64,000 nucleotides of DNA, taken from Sesamum alatum. Its lineage: Eukaryota > Streptophyta > Magnoliopsida > Lamiales > Pedaliaceae. Under the pieces are notes generated by a model that saw only the letters and a program-made list of their open reading frames with translations, was not told the DNA's origin and ran no database searches. Shown here one piece after another: positions 1 to 13,300 of the stretch. How positions within the stretch are numbered: position 1 is the stretch's first letter; each line of letters begins with the position of its first letter. The stretch spans positions 124,001 to 188,000 of the forward strand of contig JACGWO010000010.1 in the NCBI GenBank assembly GCA_034509735.1, in the 5' to 3' direction. A program made the translations under genes and the position numbers.

Positions 1-195
1 ACTGACAATTTTAACCTTTACTCGTTCAATGTGTTGGATTAATCATTGGAGTGTACTACTGCTAAACAAAAATCAAAGGAGTTACTAATATATAGTCCAA
101 TCAAGATTACAGTGATAAGTTATATATAAAGTTAAATTAGATAGATTTAGGAAAAACCAAAGAGTGCAGAAAGATAAAAAGAAGTCGCGTTATCT

Positions 196-741
196 TTGAG
201 GAGAGGTAGGGGAGAGAGCGTTATTAGGTATTTACGTTGGGGAAGAAGTCGCTGTTTTCTAGCCAACCAAAGGAGACAGTACTTAAAGGAAATCCAGAAT
301 TTGGTGAAGGCAGATAGTAAAGCTGAAGCTAAGCGGCGCGAGGAGAGCGGGGGGAGAGAGGGAGAGAGAGAGAAAGAGAGAGGAGAGCGCGAGCGGAGCG
401 GAGCCGAGCGATTTAGGGTTTTGAAATCCCCAATCGAATCGAAAAGGTCAGTCAAGCAGGGAGAGCCGAAGCTATTCTGCAATAATTCTCGCATCTTTGT
501 TGAATTCTGTTTTTCTCTTATTGTTAGAATTCTTAAAAAAGATGGTGAGTTTACTTTGGTATGTGATGATGATGATGATGATGGTAATTGTGTGTTGTGA
601 GAAAGAGGTGTGCCTATTATTGTTGTGTGCAGGAAGAGTGCGTGAGCGATTGAGAGTTGGTGAGAGAGAGAGGGAGAGAGAAGAGAGTGGAGAGATCTGC
701 ACGAATTCTCGTTCTCCTGAACCGCACGATCTACCTTCGTC
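196..741 (+). promoter_or_regulatory. GA-rich 5' leader of the three-RRM gene with a probable leader intron
   Basis: The leader is purine-rich, with long GAGA runs around 350-390 and 660-690. A GATG|GTGAGT donor at 545 and a TGTGCAG acceptor ending at 632 would remove an 88-bp leader intron that contains an ATG trinucleotide run. The transcription start is not visible. GA/CT-rich leaders are common in constitutively expressed plant genes. The leader intron is an inference from the splice motifs only. Confidence 0.5.
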
Positions 742-3700
742 ATGTCCGACAGAAAGCTCGTCGTAAGTTTCAAATTTTCAAGAGAAGAATATTATGTCTG
801 TTTGGCAAGTGTATGGTATTTTATGTGATAAATGTGCATTGTCTGAATCAATTTTAGGTATTGGGAATTCCATGGGATGTGGAAACTGAAGGGTTGAGAG
901 AATACATGAGCAAATTTGGTGAATTGGAGGACTGTATTGTGATGAAGGTTGGTTCTTTTCTGTTTTCTTTGTGAGAGCTGCTTCTTGTATATCCGAGAAC
1001 AAAAACATCTACTTATAATGCCTATTATGTCAAGTATTCTTTAAGTTCCATGCTTATGGTTCTTCTTGTTTTGCATACGATAGTTTTCACTCTTGTTTGT
1101 ACTCGTTTTGGGGGGCAGAAAGTATGGTCACCTTGACCCTGGGGGAAAAAAGTAAAAAACAGTACTAAACAAAAATAACTATTGTCACTATAACATAAGT
1201 TTACATTACTATGATTTTGTGGGTGTTAACTGAAGTACTTCATTGTGGAGCGAATTTTGTTCTCTTTTGAAAACTTATGGGGAAACTTGGATTCTTATGG
1301 GGTACAGTTATTTTGTGAAAGAACTTATCAATTCCTAAATGTTCTCTTGATGTAGTTTTTAGCACTATACAGCCTCACGGCGCGAAGATGCCCGGGAGCC
1401 ATGTTGCACAGTACAGTGATTATAACTATATATTTATGGTACTAGTAGCTTTCATAAAAAATAATACATAATTGAACAAATACAAAGACTACAAAAAAGC
1501 AAACTTGACGCAAACACATTTCAGTGATTATTTATTTCAAAATAAATTATATGGCACCTCAAGGAAAAAGCCCAGGACAGCCTAAGGGCGTCCAATAAGC
1601 AATGCAGCACCATCTTGCAATGGTGCTGGCGTCGCGTCATTTGCATTTGAGCCCTATGGCTTGCCATTAATAGCTATGCTTGTGATGTATTTACTTCTAT
1701 CCTGTTTGAGAGGCTCATTAGAATCTTAGATTGAATCTTATGAGTATCCAATGAGAATCATATTCGAATTTTTTCATTTTATATTCCAACTGAACACCAT
1801 GATTTTGCAGGAGTGTGTGCATGTTTTACAAGAAACTTCGATCATATGTTCTCTAACAATTTACGCCTTTAGAAACTTTTTACCTTGAAATCTTGAGCTC
1901 ATGAATTTCTATTTTAGCGAGCTTCTCCTCATTCTTGCCGCAAACATCATCCTGTATTGCCTGAAAGGTAGAGGAAATGTGAAGGGCCTCTGATGTTGAA
2001 TCGTATCTGATCTTTGCTTCTGATTGTGAGAAATACGACATTGTGACTGCTTATTTTATATGTGATTAGTTTTCATCTGTCTCTTCCCAAAGCACGTAAA
2101 TAGAGCGGATGAAATGTAAACGAGATCCCTTATATTCTTGCTATGGTGATTTCAGGAGCGTTCAACTGGTCGTTCTCGTGGTTTTGGATATGTAACATTT
2201 GCGACAAATGAGGATGCAAAGGTGACCTAAGTCTTGGAAATATTATGTACCACCCCTTGTATTGTTGCATGTGGTTTTAGTTCTCACTGTTAACTTGATT
2301 GTTATTTAGAATTTTTCTCTGCATATGCTGAGACTCAACTCCTGGTTGTTGCACTATGATTCCTTATTTTATCTCATCTGTGCATGTCACAGGCTGCATT
2401 AGCAAGTGAGCATTTCCTTGGCAATAGAATGCTTGAGGTTAAAATAGCAACACCGAAGGTTACCTTCTTTAATAACTTAATTGTTCCATGAATTTTATAT
2501 TATGTTCTGGTTGTTGCCTTCCAGTGTTGCCCAGTCATTTGAAGTTGCAGTAGCCCTCTAAATGTGGTCTCCCGTTCTGTACTATCTTTACAGGAGGAGA
2601 TGAGAACATCATCAAAGAAAGTGACCAGGATTTTTGTAGCAAGGATTCCACCATCTGTGACAGAAGCCGCATTCAGAAGGTTGCTTTTCCTTTTTGTTTT
2701 ATTTGATGAAGTCTTCAAGGTGTATTACTATTTGAATCTGCTGTGTTATTGTGTTAATCTGTATTGTTGGAGTGTTATATTGTGGGCGATAAAGTCTAAA
2801 TGTGGTATTTGTTTTCTTCTTATGCAGTCATTTTGAGAAATATGGTGACATAACAGATCTATACATGCCAAAGGTTCATACTTTTCTCCCATTCTCTATG
2901 ATGATGACAGGACAGTGTATTATATTGCAAGACATGATCTCACATTCATTTTCGCAGGATCCAACCACCAAAGGTCATCGTGGAATCGGATTTATCACTT
3001 TTGCGAATGCTGGTAATGCCTTCTTTTGTTTTCTGTTTGCTTCTTATTTCTTAGATTTGGTCCTATGTTTTCTTTTCTGGAACTTTCTAAGGGTTGTATA
3101 AACTATTTTGGAGAGGCAGGGCCTAATGTGTACAACAAAAAGTCAACATTTCAATTAGTGGAGTGATTATTTTGTCTTTGAGGTTCTCTTTGTTGATTAT
3201 AAAGATTCATATGCGAAGAGCATGGAACACTAAACTAGAGTATGTGGTTCCACTTTCCGAGAAACAACTATCTACCTTGCCCTTCTATCTAGTGGTAGGT
3301 TTTGCCTATTCTCGTTGGTTATTGGCTTCAGAGTAAGTGGACTAGGCTTTTCTATGTCTTCGTGCACCAGTGTCTCAGACATTCCGACTATTGATCTTTC
3401 CGAAATTGAAGGGTTAGCCTTAGGGGTGTTTGGTCATGCCCTTGGTCTTTTGAAATTGCACCAAATTTGGAGTCAGTAACTGGTTATGATTTGGGAAATT
3501 CTAATGAAAAGGGGCTAGGAAGGACTAGGTCTTCAATACGATATCTTCATTAACTGCTATATTGCATGTCTAATGTGTTTCTTAGTAGGTGCCATTTTCT
3601 GTTATTTGTATCAGACACTATAAAATGATTTCTTCCTCTTGTGTTATCTGTTCGCAGAAGCTGTGGATGATCTGATGGTTGAAACTCATGAATTGGGAGG

Positions 3701-6261
3701 TTCAACAGTGGTTGTGGACAGAGCGACACCAAAGGTAGCTTTGTGCATCATATACATTTGCTTTTTGTAAATTTTATTGGAATCTCATGTGCAGCATTTA
3801 CTGCTTGGTCTGCTTGCAGCGTTTTTATCCATTACGAATTTACTCTAGCATCTGTCACCACCGTCTTTTATAACACAAATGCATGCAGAATAAGTTAAAA
3901 ATACAAAATCTAGTCTGCAAATGGTATTCTGCCCCATGGCCTGGCTTAGAAGTGTAACTGTGCGCCGAACAAGGATGTGGGCCAGGGACATACTGTATGT
4001 AATGGCTCCACCTATCACAATAACAATAAATATAGTGGAAAAGCTGTAGCAAAGACTCAAATCTAAGTCTCGTGCGTTGGTCAGTTGTCCAGATAATGAT
4101 TATGTGCTTGATGAAAAATGGATGCAGATGTGAAATGGTTCTTTTGCATTTTAATGGCATCGTGTAATTTTTGTAGATTGCAGCGCGCGCGCGCACACAC
4201 ACACACATATATATATTATACTTGTTTGCTCCACTGTAGGAGGAAGATTTCAGGCCAATTAGTCGAGTGCCCCATGGTGGGGGTGGATATGGTGCTTATA
4301 ATGCTTATATTAACGCTGCAACTAGATATGCTGCACTTGGTGCCCCAACCTTGTATGATCATCCTGGTTCTATGTATGGAAGTAAGTTAATTGCTGAAAG
4401 CATGTTCCTGTTAGCTTTTTTAATATTTTATAGATCTTAATTTGATGATTATCATCATTAGGAGGGGAGGCACCTCGGGGGATGGGCAAAAAGATCTTTG
4501 TTGGTAGGCTTCCTCAGGAGGCAAGTGCTGAAGATCTTCGTCAGTATTTTGGAAGATTTGGCCGTATTTTGGATGTTTATGTGCCAAAGGTAATAACAGC
4601 TGTAACTCGCTGCATTTGAGGAAAGGAAAGTTTTGAAACATTGTCATGCTACTTCGCAGGACCCCAAGAGAACTGGTCATCGGGGATTTGGTTTTGTTAC
4701 TTTTGCTGATGATGGTGTTGCAGATCGTGTAGCTCGAAGATCTCATGAAATATGTGGACACCAGGTTTGACCCCTGTTATGTAGTACCAAAAGATGACTT
4801 TTTGCAGATGTTTTACTTTATTTTTCAGCAATATCGAGACATAGGCTGTAGTGCAGTGATAGAAACAAAATCTGGAGGGGCCACTAGATACTCTTGGATT
4901 ATTCTGAACCATCTGGTCGACTGTGACCAAGAGCACCCAACAAAACCTTGAACTCTGGAGTTGGACAAAACCGGTAGGAGTAGGTACAATAACTGGCAGA
5001 TGGGCCGACAATGGGTCAAAACCTTCTTTTCGTTCTCAATACTCTCAGCGTTTAAAACCAAATACTTTCAAGTGCTTTCTTGAGTGTAGATGGGGCTTAC
5101 AGTTCGCATATCCTGTTATCTACTCTTTTCAGATCTGATATGTGGTGCTCTATGGTGGTTTGCAATTTGCTCATGTTTAGACATGACAGTGCTGGCTCTT
5201 TAGAGAAAAATCCACTTACCTCTTGAAGAGTTGTACGAGCTTCAATATAGAAATTTCTGCTTAGACTGATGTTAGGCTCCATTATTTGACTGGCGGTCAC
5301 ATGCTAATGTTGTAATCACGTTTTCATTGCTCCCCTAAAAATTGATTTTGACCGCTTTATGGTAATGTATTGTTAAAATGCAAATTTGATTATTCAAGAT
5401 GGTACATAAAGCTATGTTTCAGGTTCTTATAGATGCTTGTTGTAACTATTAACTCATGAATATGAGTGACTGTATTTGTGATATTCTCACTTTTTATGTC
5501 TTACAGGTTGCAATAGATTCAGCTACACCAATTGATGATGCTGGCCCTAGTGGTAATTTCATGATGAATAATCCTGAACCATTTGGGTATGGTGGACCAA
5601 TGCGCACTTATGGCCGGATGTATGGGAGCCTGGATTTTGATGATGTGAGTACATCTGTATAGATTGTTGCCTGGTTCTCACTAGAGAGGCAGTGCAACGC
5701 AGTTAGGCTTTGTGTATCATCATTTATGTATTAACTTGTCTATACTCTGCCTCCTCTTTGATGCATGGTGTGGCTTTCTTTGGAAGATCGCATACTGCTG
5801 AAGGCATTTCAATTAATTTTAACTTCTCAGTCTTATAAAAACAATTAAAAACTGGAGGTTGTGATTACGTGTATTTGCATACTTGTCCCTGGGCACACGA
5901 GGGACATTGAATTTGTTTTTCTCCATTTCATGATTTTCTGTAGTTATTCATGTAGTCATCTCACCAATTTGTTGTCTTTCTCAAGTCACTGAGGCTAGAT
6001 TTAATTTGCTAGGTAAAATATATATCAATTTGTTTGTGATTTCTGCCCGAGAATAAAACCACAATAAAAGAATCTGGTCATTTCATTTTGGTACTCGCTT
6101 GTCAAATGTTGTAACTTACATGCATGGCCTCCACATATTCTGAGTGTTCATACTATGTACTAATTGTCGCTATGTTTTGCTCGCAGTGGGGTTATGGTGT
6201 CGGTGGCAGTATGAGCGGTGGCAGACCTTCACGTGCAGATTACAGATACAGGCCTTACTGA
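742..6261 (+). CDS. Three-RRM RNA-binding protein (hnRNP-like)
   Basis: Predicted 364-residue nuclear RNA-binding protein. Exons: 742-762, 858-947, 2156-2221, 2393-2458, 2594-2679, 2828-2873, 2958-3012, 3658-3734, 4240-4381, 4462-4589, 4660-4764, 5507-5644 and 6187-6261. All are GT-AG and the frame stays open to TGA. RRM1 covers about residues 5-80 (RNP1 RGFGYVTF), RRM2 about 93-168 (RNP2 IFVARIP, RNP1 RGIGFITF) and RRM3 about 227-300 (RNP2 IFVGRLP, RNP1 RGFGFVTF). A Gly/Tyr/Ala-rich linker separates RRM2 from RRM3, and the tail is Gly/Tyr/Met-rich and low in complexity. The architecture matches the plant hnRNP-like family that includes Arabidopsis AT4G36960 (from memory). Such proteins bind single-stranded RNA and act in mRNA processing; the specific target is unknown. 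Each RRM is split by introns at similar places (before RNP1), suggesting ancient domain duplication. It converges with the remorin gene. Confidence 0.93.
4183..4217. repeat. Compound (GC)n(AC)n(AT)n microsatellite in an RRM-gene intron
   Basis: About six GC units run directly into AC units and then AT units, giving about 35 bp of uninterrupted alternating purine-pyrimidine. It ends about 22 bp before the intron's acceptor at 4238-4239. The GC/AC part is the kind of sequence that can adopt Z-DNA. Confidence 0.9.
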
Positions 6262-7066
6262 GGATCTGAGAAGAGTTGCAACTGTATCTGATATTTGTCT
6301 TGAACAATTAAAGCCAATTCCCTGCCAAATTATGGGTGTTTCCCACCATGAAAACCACTTTTAGCGTTGCGGTTACCTAGTAATGTTATCCAATCATCGT
6401 TTTAGCTGTCTTGTATGAAGAGGGAAATTGTTGATGTTTTAGTTACTTGTTAGTTGGTATCCAAAGTAACTTCTAATGAAAATGCTGTTGATGTTGCTGT
6501 GCTGGAAATAGGACATTGATGCTTCAGCTTATGTATTAGTACAACTTGGTGGTGCCAGCTTTTATCTAGCCCCCAATGTGCTTGTTTTTTGATACATTTG
6601 CTTTTCTGTGTGCGCTTGTCGCTCCATGCTTACTAGTAAGTTATATTGACATTATATACAAGTTTTCCTATTTGGACCTCCATGTGTGGACGTATTCCAC
6701 TGTTTTATATGCTGACAAGACGAGTCTCCTCAACCTTAAGACCCAGAAAGGTTTGTGTAAAACAGGTGCCGTGTCTACTGGGGGTCCTATGAGCCTGTTT
6801 GCTCTTCCACATTGTGAGTAATAGTTAGATTAATAACTCCACCCGTGGGGTGTCATTCTTGGCAAATAATGAATGACAAGATGCAAGATTGGCAGCAGCA
6901 GGTATTGGTTTAAAATTTGGAGTCCCCATATACATACACCCTGGGCAGTACCTGTGAAAATTTTGGCCAGCTTATGCTAACAATATTGCAAAACAATGTG
7001 AAGAAGCCTAGAAGGATATAATTCTTTGACCTAATAGCGAACCGGATGAATACTTTATTCTAGGAA
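6262..7066. other. Convergent 3' interval between the RRM and remorin genes
   Basis: This holds the 3' UTR of the RRM gene (probably ending before about 6600) and that of the remorin gene on the other strand. I see no further gene. The open frame at 6576-6821 has no recognisable product. Confidence 0.6.
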
Positions 7067-9437
7067 CTAACTCTTGTTGCAGGTAAAGCAACTAGAGAGA
7101 GAACAAATCTTGACGTATATGCAGAATGAGATCCCTTTGTGAGAGGTTGTAGGTGCTCGGTCCGACAGCAGGTTTCTCATGGCTTGTGCTTTCATCTGGG
7201 CAGCTCTAAGCTTGTTTGTTATCTTGTCCAAGGAGGCTGATCTCTTCTTTTCCAGTTTCATCTGATTAAAGAATAAGTTAGAGGATGTAACATGAAACAT
7301 GCCAGCTTCCGGTAACGTCCTATGAAGTAAGATTAATGAAGCAGCTGAGAAAGAAGTAAGATGTTTGAACTTTAGCGAACTATTATTTTTTCACTTTTGA
7401 TGAGCTAGAGGTGATTTCTGTGCTGAACGAACCTCGAGTTTCCGAATAGCTGCCTCAGCTTTAGCCTTCTGCAAGTTCTCCCATGCAGTGATCTTTGCTT
7501 CCTCTCGTTGCAACCTGCAGAAAACAAACACAACAGCATGTTGATGACAACGTGCATCTGTCAACTGATTCACTCGACGTTCTTACTACTAAGCATGAAA
7601 CATGCAACTACCAGACTGATAACTAATGAGTAGGTTGAAGGCAGTTCTGAGTTTTATGGAAAAGCTTTCTGTTGAGGCAGAATTGTGTCTCGGCAGTTCC
7701 TGTTGCCTAATAACAGGTGATATACAAAAAATATAGAGACATGTGTCTCTAGTTCAGAAGCTGTGGTGCATCTCACAACTTCCATGATTTTCTGCTGATT
7801 TGATAGTTTATGATCTATGAAAACTGCAAGATTACTTTCCTATTATCCTTAAAAACCATACACGTACTTTGATATGTTGTTCTCTGATGCCCCAGTGCCA
7901 GCAACATTCCAAGCTGAAGGTAATTCATCAACATTCTTGGAGTCTGTCTTTCCTTGTTTTCTTGTCTGCCGAGCTGTGGTAGTGCCTTTGTCTACTTGGA
8001 CATCTCTGACTTCATCTTTGGCAGCAGGATTTAGATGCTGGCTCAATGAAGCAGGAACTGAGGAAGGTAAAGTAGAAAATGATAACCTTCCTTTCGAAGA
8101 CGAACGAGTGCTCCCTTCAGGGCTCATTTGAGTAGCCATATCCCTGCATGAAACCAGGACTTCTTCCTCTTTGGGGCCATCGACTTTATCATCTGGTCAT
8201 TCAATTAATCGATTAAACGGAGAGCACATAGTGCAAATATTTGATAATGGGTTTCATTAGGCTGGAAACGCCGATTCCACCAATGCAGAGAAATGCTGAC
8301 AGATGAGACATGAAAGGTACTCGTACAAAAGAGGGGTTGTAAATATTAAGTAAAGAATCAAAGCAACGGGACATGTAAATTTGTAGAAGAAGTTTGTCAT
8401 TCTTAGGAGGTATAGCCCCTAGAGAAGCTCTAGCTGGGGATTTTGAACTATCTTGATCTCAAATGCTAGGTTCAATTGTAGAAGAAGGATTAGATTCAGA
8501 GGCGTTCAGTAGGAGTAATCTTCGTCACAAGACCAGGCAAAACCACTCTGAGTTCTACATCGACGAGGCACTTTATGGTCGTCCGACTAGCCTACAACAC
8601 ATTCCTATCCGAAACTCTTCAAAATCCTAGAATAAGAGAGGATTATCCGCCAACCGACTTTCTGGAAAACGGTCTAGCAGCGAGGTAAGCAAGAAGGTAT
8701 TTAGGAACTATAATGCATCCATGCACTGAGAACCAACAGGGTAGCTGGCGAAATAACATCGCAATGAACATATGTTAGCTGCAATGGTTAGTCATAAATG
8801 TGAAACAATTTATTCAGTTACACAAAAGCATGAGCAGTTGATCACTAATAAGGCGAGAAAGAGAAGAACACTCTATACCTTCAGAACTCTCACTCACCAA
8901 ATCCGACAAGCCGGGCACACTAGTACTCCGCTTTATGTTCTGTTCGGCGTATAAAGAATCAGATTTTGCTGCAACTCCAGCTTCATAATGAACGGATAGA
9001 CGATCGGGGAGCAACACCCCGGTAGTAAGAGGTGAATTTGCCATGAAATTCCTCACATTCCCACCTTCATGCACAGGCCCCGTGGGCGAATAGTTGGGCA
9101 AGTAAACAAGCCCCGTTGGCCCCAACGGTCCACTTTTCGACTTGGGCCGTCTCTGAGGCTGAGCAACTGAAGTCCTGAAGCCACCACCATAAACCGAAAC
9201 TGGGCTAGTTATCCATCTCTCAGCATCATCCCATTTCGAAGGCAAAGCCCTTCCACTATTAAAGGGCATCAAAGCAGAAGCACTAACACGCCTCCGGTTA
9301 CCACTTGTTGGCAACGGTACTCGCTCTGAACTCCATGTCTTTGGTATTTCTCCCACATTGCCACCACCGAACTCTGGCGTTCCCGGGCTAGTATAGGGCC
9401 CGGAGTTTCTGAAAGACTCAGAATTCCTCCTCATCAT
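7067..9437 (-). CDS. Remorin family protein
   Basis: Predicted 386-residue remorin. Exons on the minus strand: 9437-8879, 8192-7868, 7514-7433 and 7261-7067, all GT-AG and in frame. The long N-terminal region (about residues 1-270) is Ser/Pro/Gly-rich and probably disordered. It carries a VSCRDMATQMSPEGS stretch typical of long plant remorins. The Remorin_C region (about 280-365) is a Lys/Glu/Ala-rich coiled coil containing REEAKITAWENLQKAKAEAA. The protein ends in SSCFTCNKS, a Cys-containing anchor of the type that is S-acylated and holds remorins to plasma-membrane nanodomains. Remorins scaffold membrane domains in signalling, plasmodesmal and pathogen responses. The start is the first of two tandem ATGs. 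Upstream in-frame codons (9509-9438) look coding-like but reach a stop without an ATG. A leader exon probably ends at 10063. From memory the homologue is AT4G36970. Confidence 0.9.
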
Positions 9438-9442
9438 GACTT

Positions 9443-10073
9443 TCAATTCAGGACAAATGTACGCCAAAATGCTTCCATAATTCTCCAAAATCCTAATCCG
9501 TCTTGGGACCTAATGAACATACAGAATCAAAATGGTGAGACCCAAATACTCAAAATTTTCAAAAAGTTACCAATTATGAGGGCTTTTCATCTCCCTATCA
9601 CCACTCACAAAGAAGTCATATATGACATATCAGTGGCCAGTGGGGGTATCTTTGTCTGAACATGAGTACAACATGTCCAAAATGGCCCATTTTTCTCGAG
9701 TCTGTTAAAACTTTATGGGCATGGCGCTGGCTGGAGTTGGACCACTGGAAGGCTCGTGATGTTCTTGTAAAGCCAAAGGGCAGTGCCCGATCAAATCAAG
9801 CATCATCCTTACAAGATGTTGATGTTTTTCAGACAGACAGAGGGTCAAGTTTTGAAGCTCTAAAACCTCTACCCCTTGCTCTTATACCACATAAAAGCCC
9901 TGCCTTTCCTTGTCAAAATTCTTAAAAAATCATTGTCCATTTCCCAAAAATCCCATTTTTTTCCTGCTTCACGCACAAACTCACACAAAAAAACACACAC
10001 TACACCAGAACAAAATGGGACCAGAGCAAAAAGAAAATGTGCTTGATAGATAAAGAACTTACCTTGATTGCAT
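9443..10073 (-). promoter_or_regulatory. Possible spliced uORF in the remorin leader
   Basis: A strong donor (CAATCAAG|GTAAGT, at 10062-10061) and an acceptor (TTCATTAG, ending at 9510) predict a 553-bp leader intron. After splicing, an ATG at 10073 opens a 25-codon reading frame rich in Trp and Phe that stops at 9445-9443. That is 5 nt before the remorin ATG at 9437. Whether the exon is transcribed and the peptide conserved cannot be judged here. Confidence 0.4.
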
Positions 10074-10223
10074 CAAACTTAAAGCAGCACAGTAAAACCA
10101 AAGCTAGTTAAAAAGAAGTTCTTGCCTTTTGTCTATCTCCTCAAACTTTTCGATGATTTCCTGTTAATTTATTCTTTCTGGTGTTGATAAATGAAGAATA
10201 ATGAGATGAGTCCAAAAGGGCTG

Positions 10224-10249
10224 CTCTCTCTCTCTCTCTCTCTCTCTCT
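10224..10249. repeat. (CT)n microsatellite upstream of the remorin gene
   Basis: About 13 CT units, which are GA on the remorin sense strand, lie in the presumed leader or core promoter. A second pyrimidine-rich tract follows at about 10566-10605. Confidence 0.9.
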
Positions 10250-10319
10250 GGGAATTGGATAACCCCTTTTTTTAATATGCTTTGAATATGAATGGGGCAA
10301 GGAGCAAGAGACTAGTTTA

Positions 10320-13300
10320 ATCAGAGCAAGATTATAGAGTGAGAAAAGAACATATATAGTTGAACAAGAAAGAAGAATAGTAGTTGAGGAAAAGTAGAGT
10401 GGCCTGGCCGGTGCTTGGGGGGTTCTTTGTGTATGAGTCGGATTTTAATGGAGGAAGGAAAGCGGGGTCAAGGTTGAGTTGGCAGATGTTGTCTGAATCT
10501 ATTTTGCACCCTCCATGTGAGGATACTCCAAACAGGGCCCCCCCTCTCTGCGGAATCTACTCTCAACTTTTTTTCTTCTTTCTTTTTTTCTTTTTTTTGT
10601 TGTTTGTTTTCTTTGGAAATTGTCTGGGCAATATTTTGAAATTGATTATTTTGTAAATCTGGAATTTACTTTAGTGGGCAATAGACCAAATTTGGAGGGC
10701 ATTTTGAAAAATTACACACATACACCTAACAGAAATGCTAACAGCATATACACGAATCACCCCTGATTTATGGAATATTACAAATATCCTTCAAAAACGT
10801 CAAAAAATTTTACAAAAACTATTCCTATTTTTTTATTTGAGTTATATAATTACGTAAAAAATAAGGATCATTTGTGTAAATAAATCATAGATAAGAAGAA
10901 GCAAATGAAATTGTCCATATTATTAATAATAATAATATATTTGAATGTAATTATGTGTTCATAAGAAAAAAGTATAGTAATTGAAGTTTCTGTATTTTAG
11001 GATTGATTGTTCACTTTCATTGTATGGAGTAATGTAAAGGGTATTGTAGTAATTAATATTGTGAAAATTCCGAATCCCTCCTCATACTTTATTAATAGCA
11101 CGAGCTAGTGGAGTACATTCGTGTGTATAATTTAAGATTAACTTAATTATATAAAAAAGAAGAAAAAAAATAGTCGTTCATAACTGATATTATTTTCATT
11201 AATTTAAATGTACATGAAAAGTTATCTTTTACAGAAAAAATTAAAGAAATTGTTATTTCGTAAAAAAAAATATATTTAAGGGTATTTTGGTCACTTACAT
11301 TTTATCGACCATACATTGGTTGTTCTTACCACGTAAAATTAAATAAAATATATATAGATATAGATATTAATAATTTTGTGTGATTAGTAATCAAAGAGTC
11401 ATAGACACAATTCATCTTAGTGGGACTCTGCCATTTCTGTTCATCTATTTTCTAAAAACTTAAGAAAATAAAAATAAGATTCCACCTTAAGAGGTAAGAG
11501 TGGTGATACATTAAATGTGCCACGTTATCTTCCGTATTCACTGCTTATTATAAATTTATAATCTATATTACTAAGTTTCGTTTACGTTGTGATATGAGTT
11601 ATTTGGGTGATAAAATAAAATAACTCTTATATTAATTATACTATATTTATTTGAACTGTTTGCATTGAATAATACAACTCATCTATTTAGGTGGATTAAG
11701 TTATCCAAAAGAAATTGTGATTTACACTGGCTTGAAAATAAAAATCGAACCTTCATAGTACAAAGTAAACATTTTACAAAAGTCTATTGAACAACTTATT
11801 TAACCTAATAATGAAAATTAAACGAGGGCTTAATTATGTGGGACTTATAATAACTACCATTCGTAGGTAACAAAATATGTGTAGATTAAAATACACTTAA
11901 CAATATTTAATTCATTCAAAATAGTCACGACAGAGATTGATGAATGAACCAAAGAACAAGGTTTAAAAGAATTCTCTTTACGAAGTTCATTTTTCCACCA
12001 TCTCTTGAAAGTTAATTTACTTCCAAATTTGTTTGTATTCATGCATAATCAAATTAATTCATTTTATCCATCTTGATTAGTTATTCATATTATTTTTATT
12101 CTTTTTTATTTGATTAAATAAATATAATAAAAATTTAAATTATGCTCACTTATCAAGTGTGCTTCGGTCATTTAATAGTTCATTAGTTCTAAGAATTCAT
12201 TAAGTTATAATTAGTCCAAGAGAGTTAATTACACTTCTACCCATTTTAATTAAATTTAACTTGAATCATAAACTAACAAACACTCGAGTTAATGTTTTGC
12301 ACGTCAGCACCCTTAAAAGTTAAAACCAACGAACTCTGTATATGTAGCGAAACTAAACACTTCCTTTTTTTTAGACTTTTTTCGATAAAATTTCGTTCAT
12401 TACTACATTTTTCAATATTTTTAAACTAAAATACTAATTTAATATACCAACATTTCTAAATCAAACAACATATTCAAAAGAATTACATAATCCAAATACT
12501 ATTATTAAAAATATATTATATACTCATATTCGTAAAAAATACTCAACTTCTTAATTATAATACCTCAATTTTATCAATCAAGCAACGTATGATTAGTCTA
12601 AACACCTCTAAACTTTGGTATGCATATCACAGCCTTCTCTATATGCCAACTAAAGCAAATATTTGGTAATGATGAGCTGGTGACGTCACATATTGAAATC
12701 AGTGAAAGGAAATCCATCGTTGCTGCAGTTAAGGTTGTTGCCAACGTTAAAGCATGCATGGATTCAGTTAGACTTAGATAATGGATCGTCGGAGTGGGTC
12801 GGGTCAGGTTCATATTGTTACGAAGTATTGAAAATGAAAAGTGATGTGGTCGTAGTTTTTAGTGAAAGAATAATCGAAAAAATCACCATCGATAAAATTG
12901 GACCCCAAGTTTAGTGAGAGAATTTTTGTATATGTTTTGTCAAATCAATGAATAGTCCAACCCCTTAAAAAAATAATATATGGGTTATTATAGTGATGTT
13001 AGTTATTTTATGGTGTGATAGAGTGTGAATATTTATTATGTGGCTTACATACGAAAATTACTCTTATATCATTATAAGTAAATATTTATTACTATCATAT
13101 ACATTAGAAAGTCTGAACAAATCTACGAGAACTATTCACTCATCAATTAATAGATCCTTGTCGTTCATGTCACGTCATATGATTTTTGATTATTTTTCTC
13201 AATCAATTAAAACAAGTGGTCAATCATCAAGCTAATTAATATACAATGCTTGTTTAAGACTAAGTAAAACTTTCTTACATCGTAAGGGTGAAGTTCTACA

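Noticed and set aside
147..773. Long minus-strand open frame opposite the RRM-gene leader
   Set aside because: It is the complement of GA-rich leader sequence and consists of Ser/Leu/Pro low-complexity residues with no family signature.
9662..9925. Plus-strand open frame between remorin exons
   Set aside because: It lies in the predicted remorin leader intron on the opposite strand, with no recognisable product.
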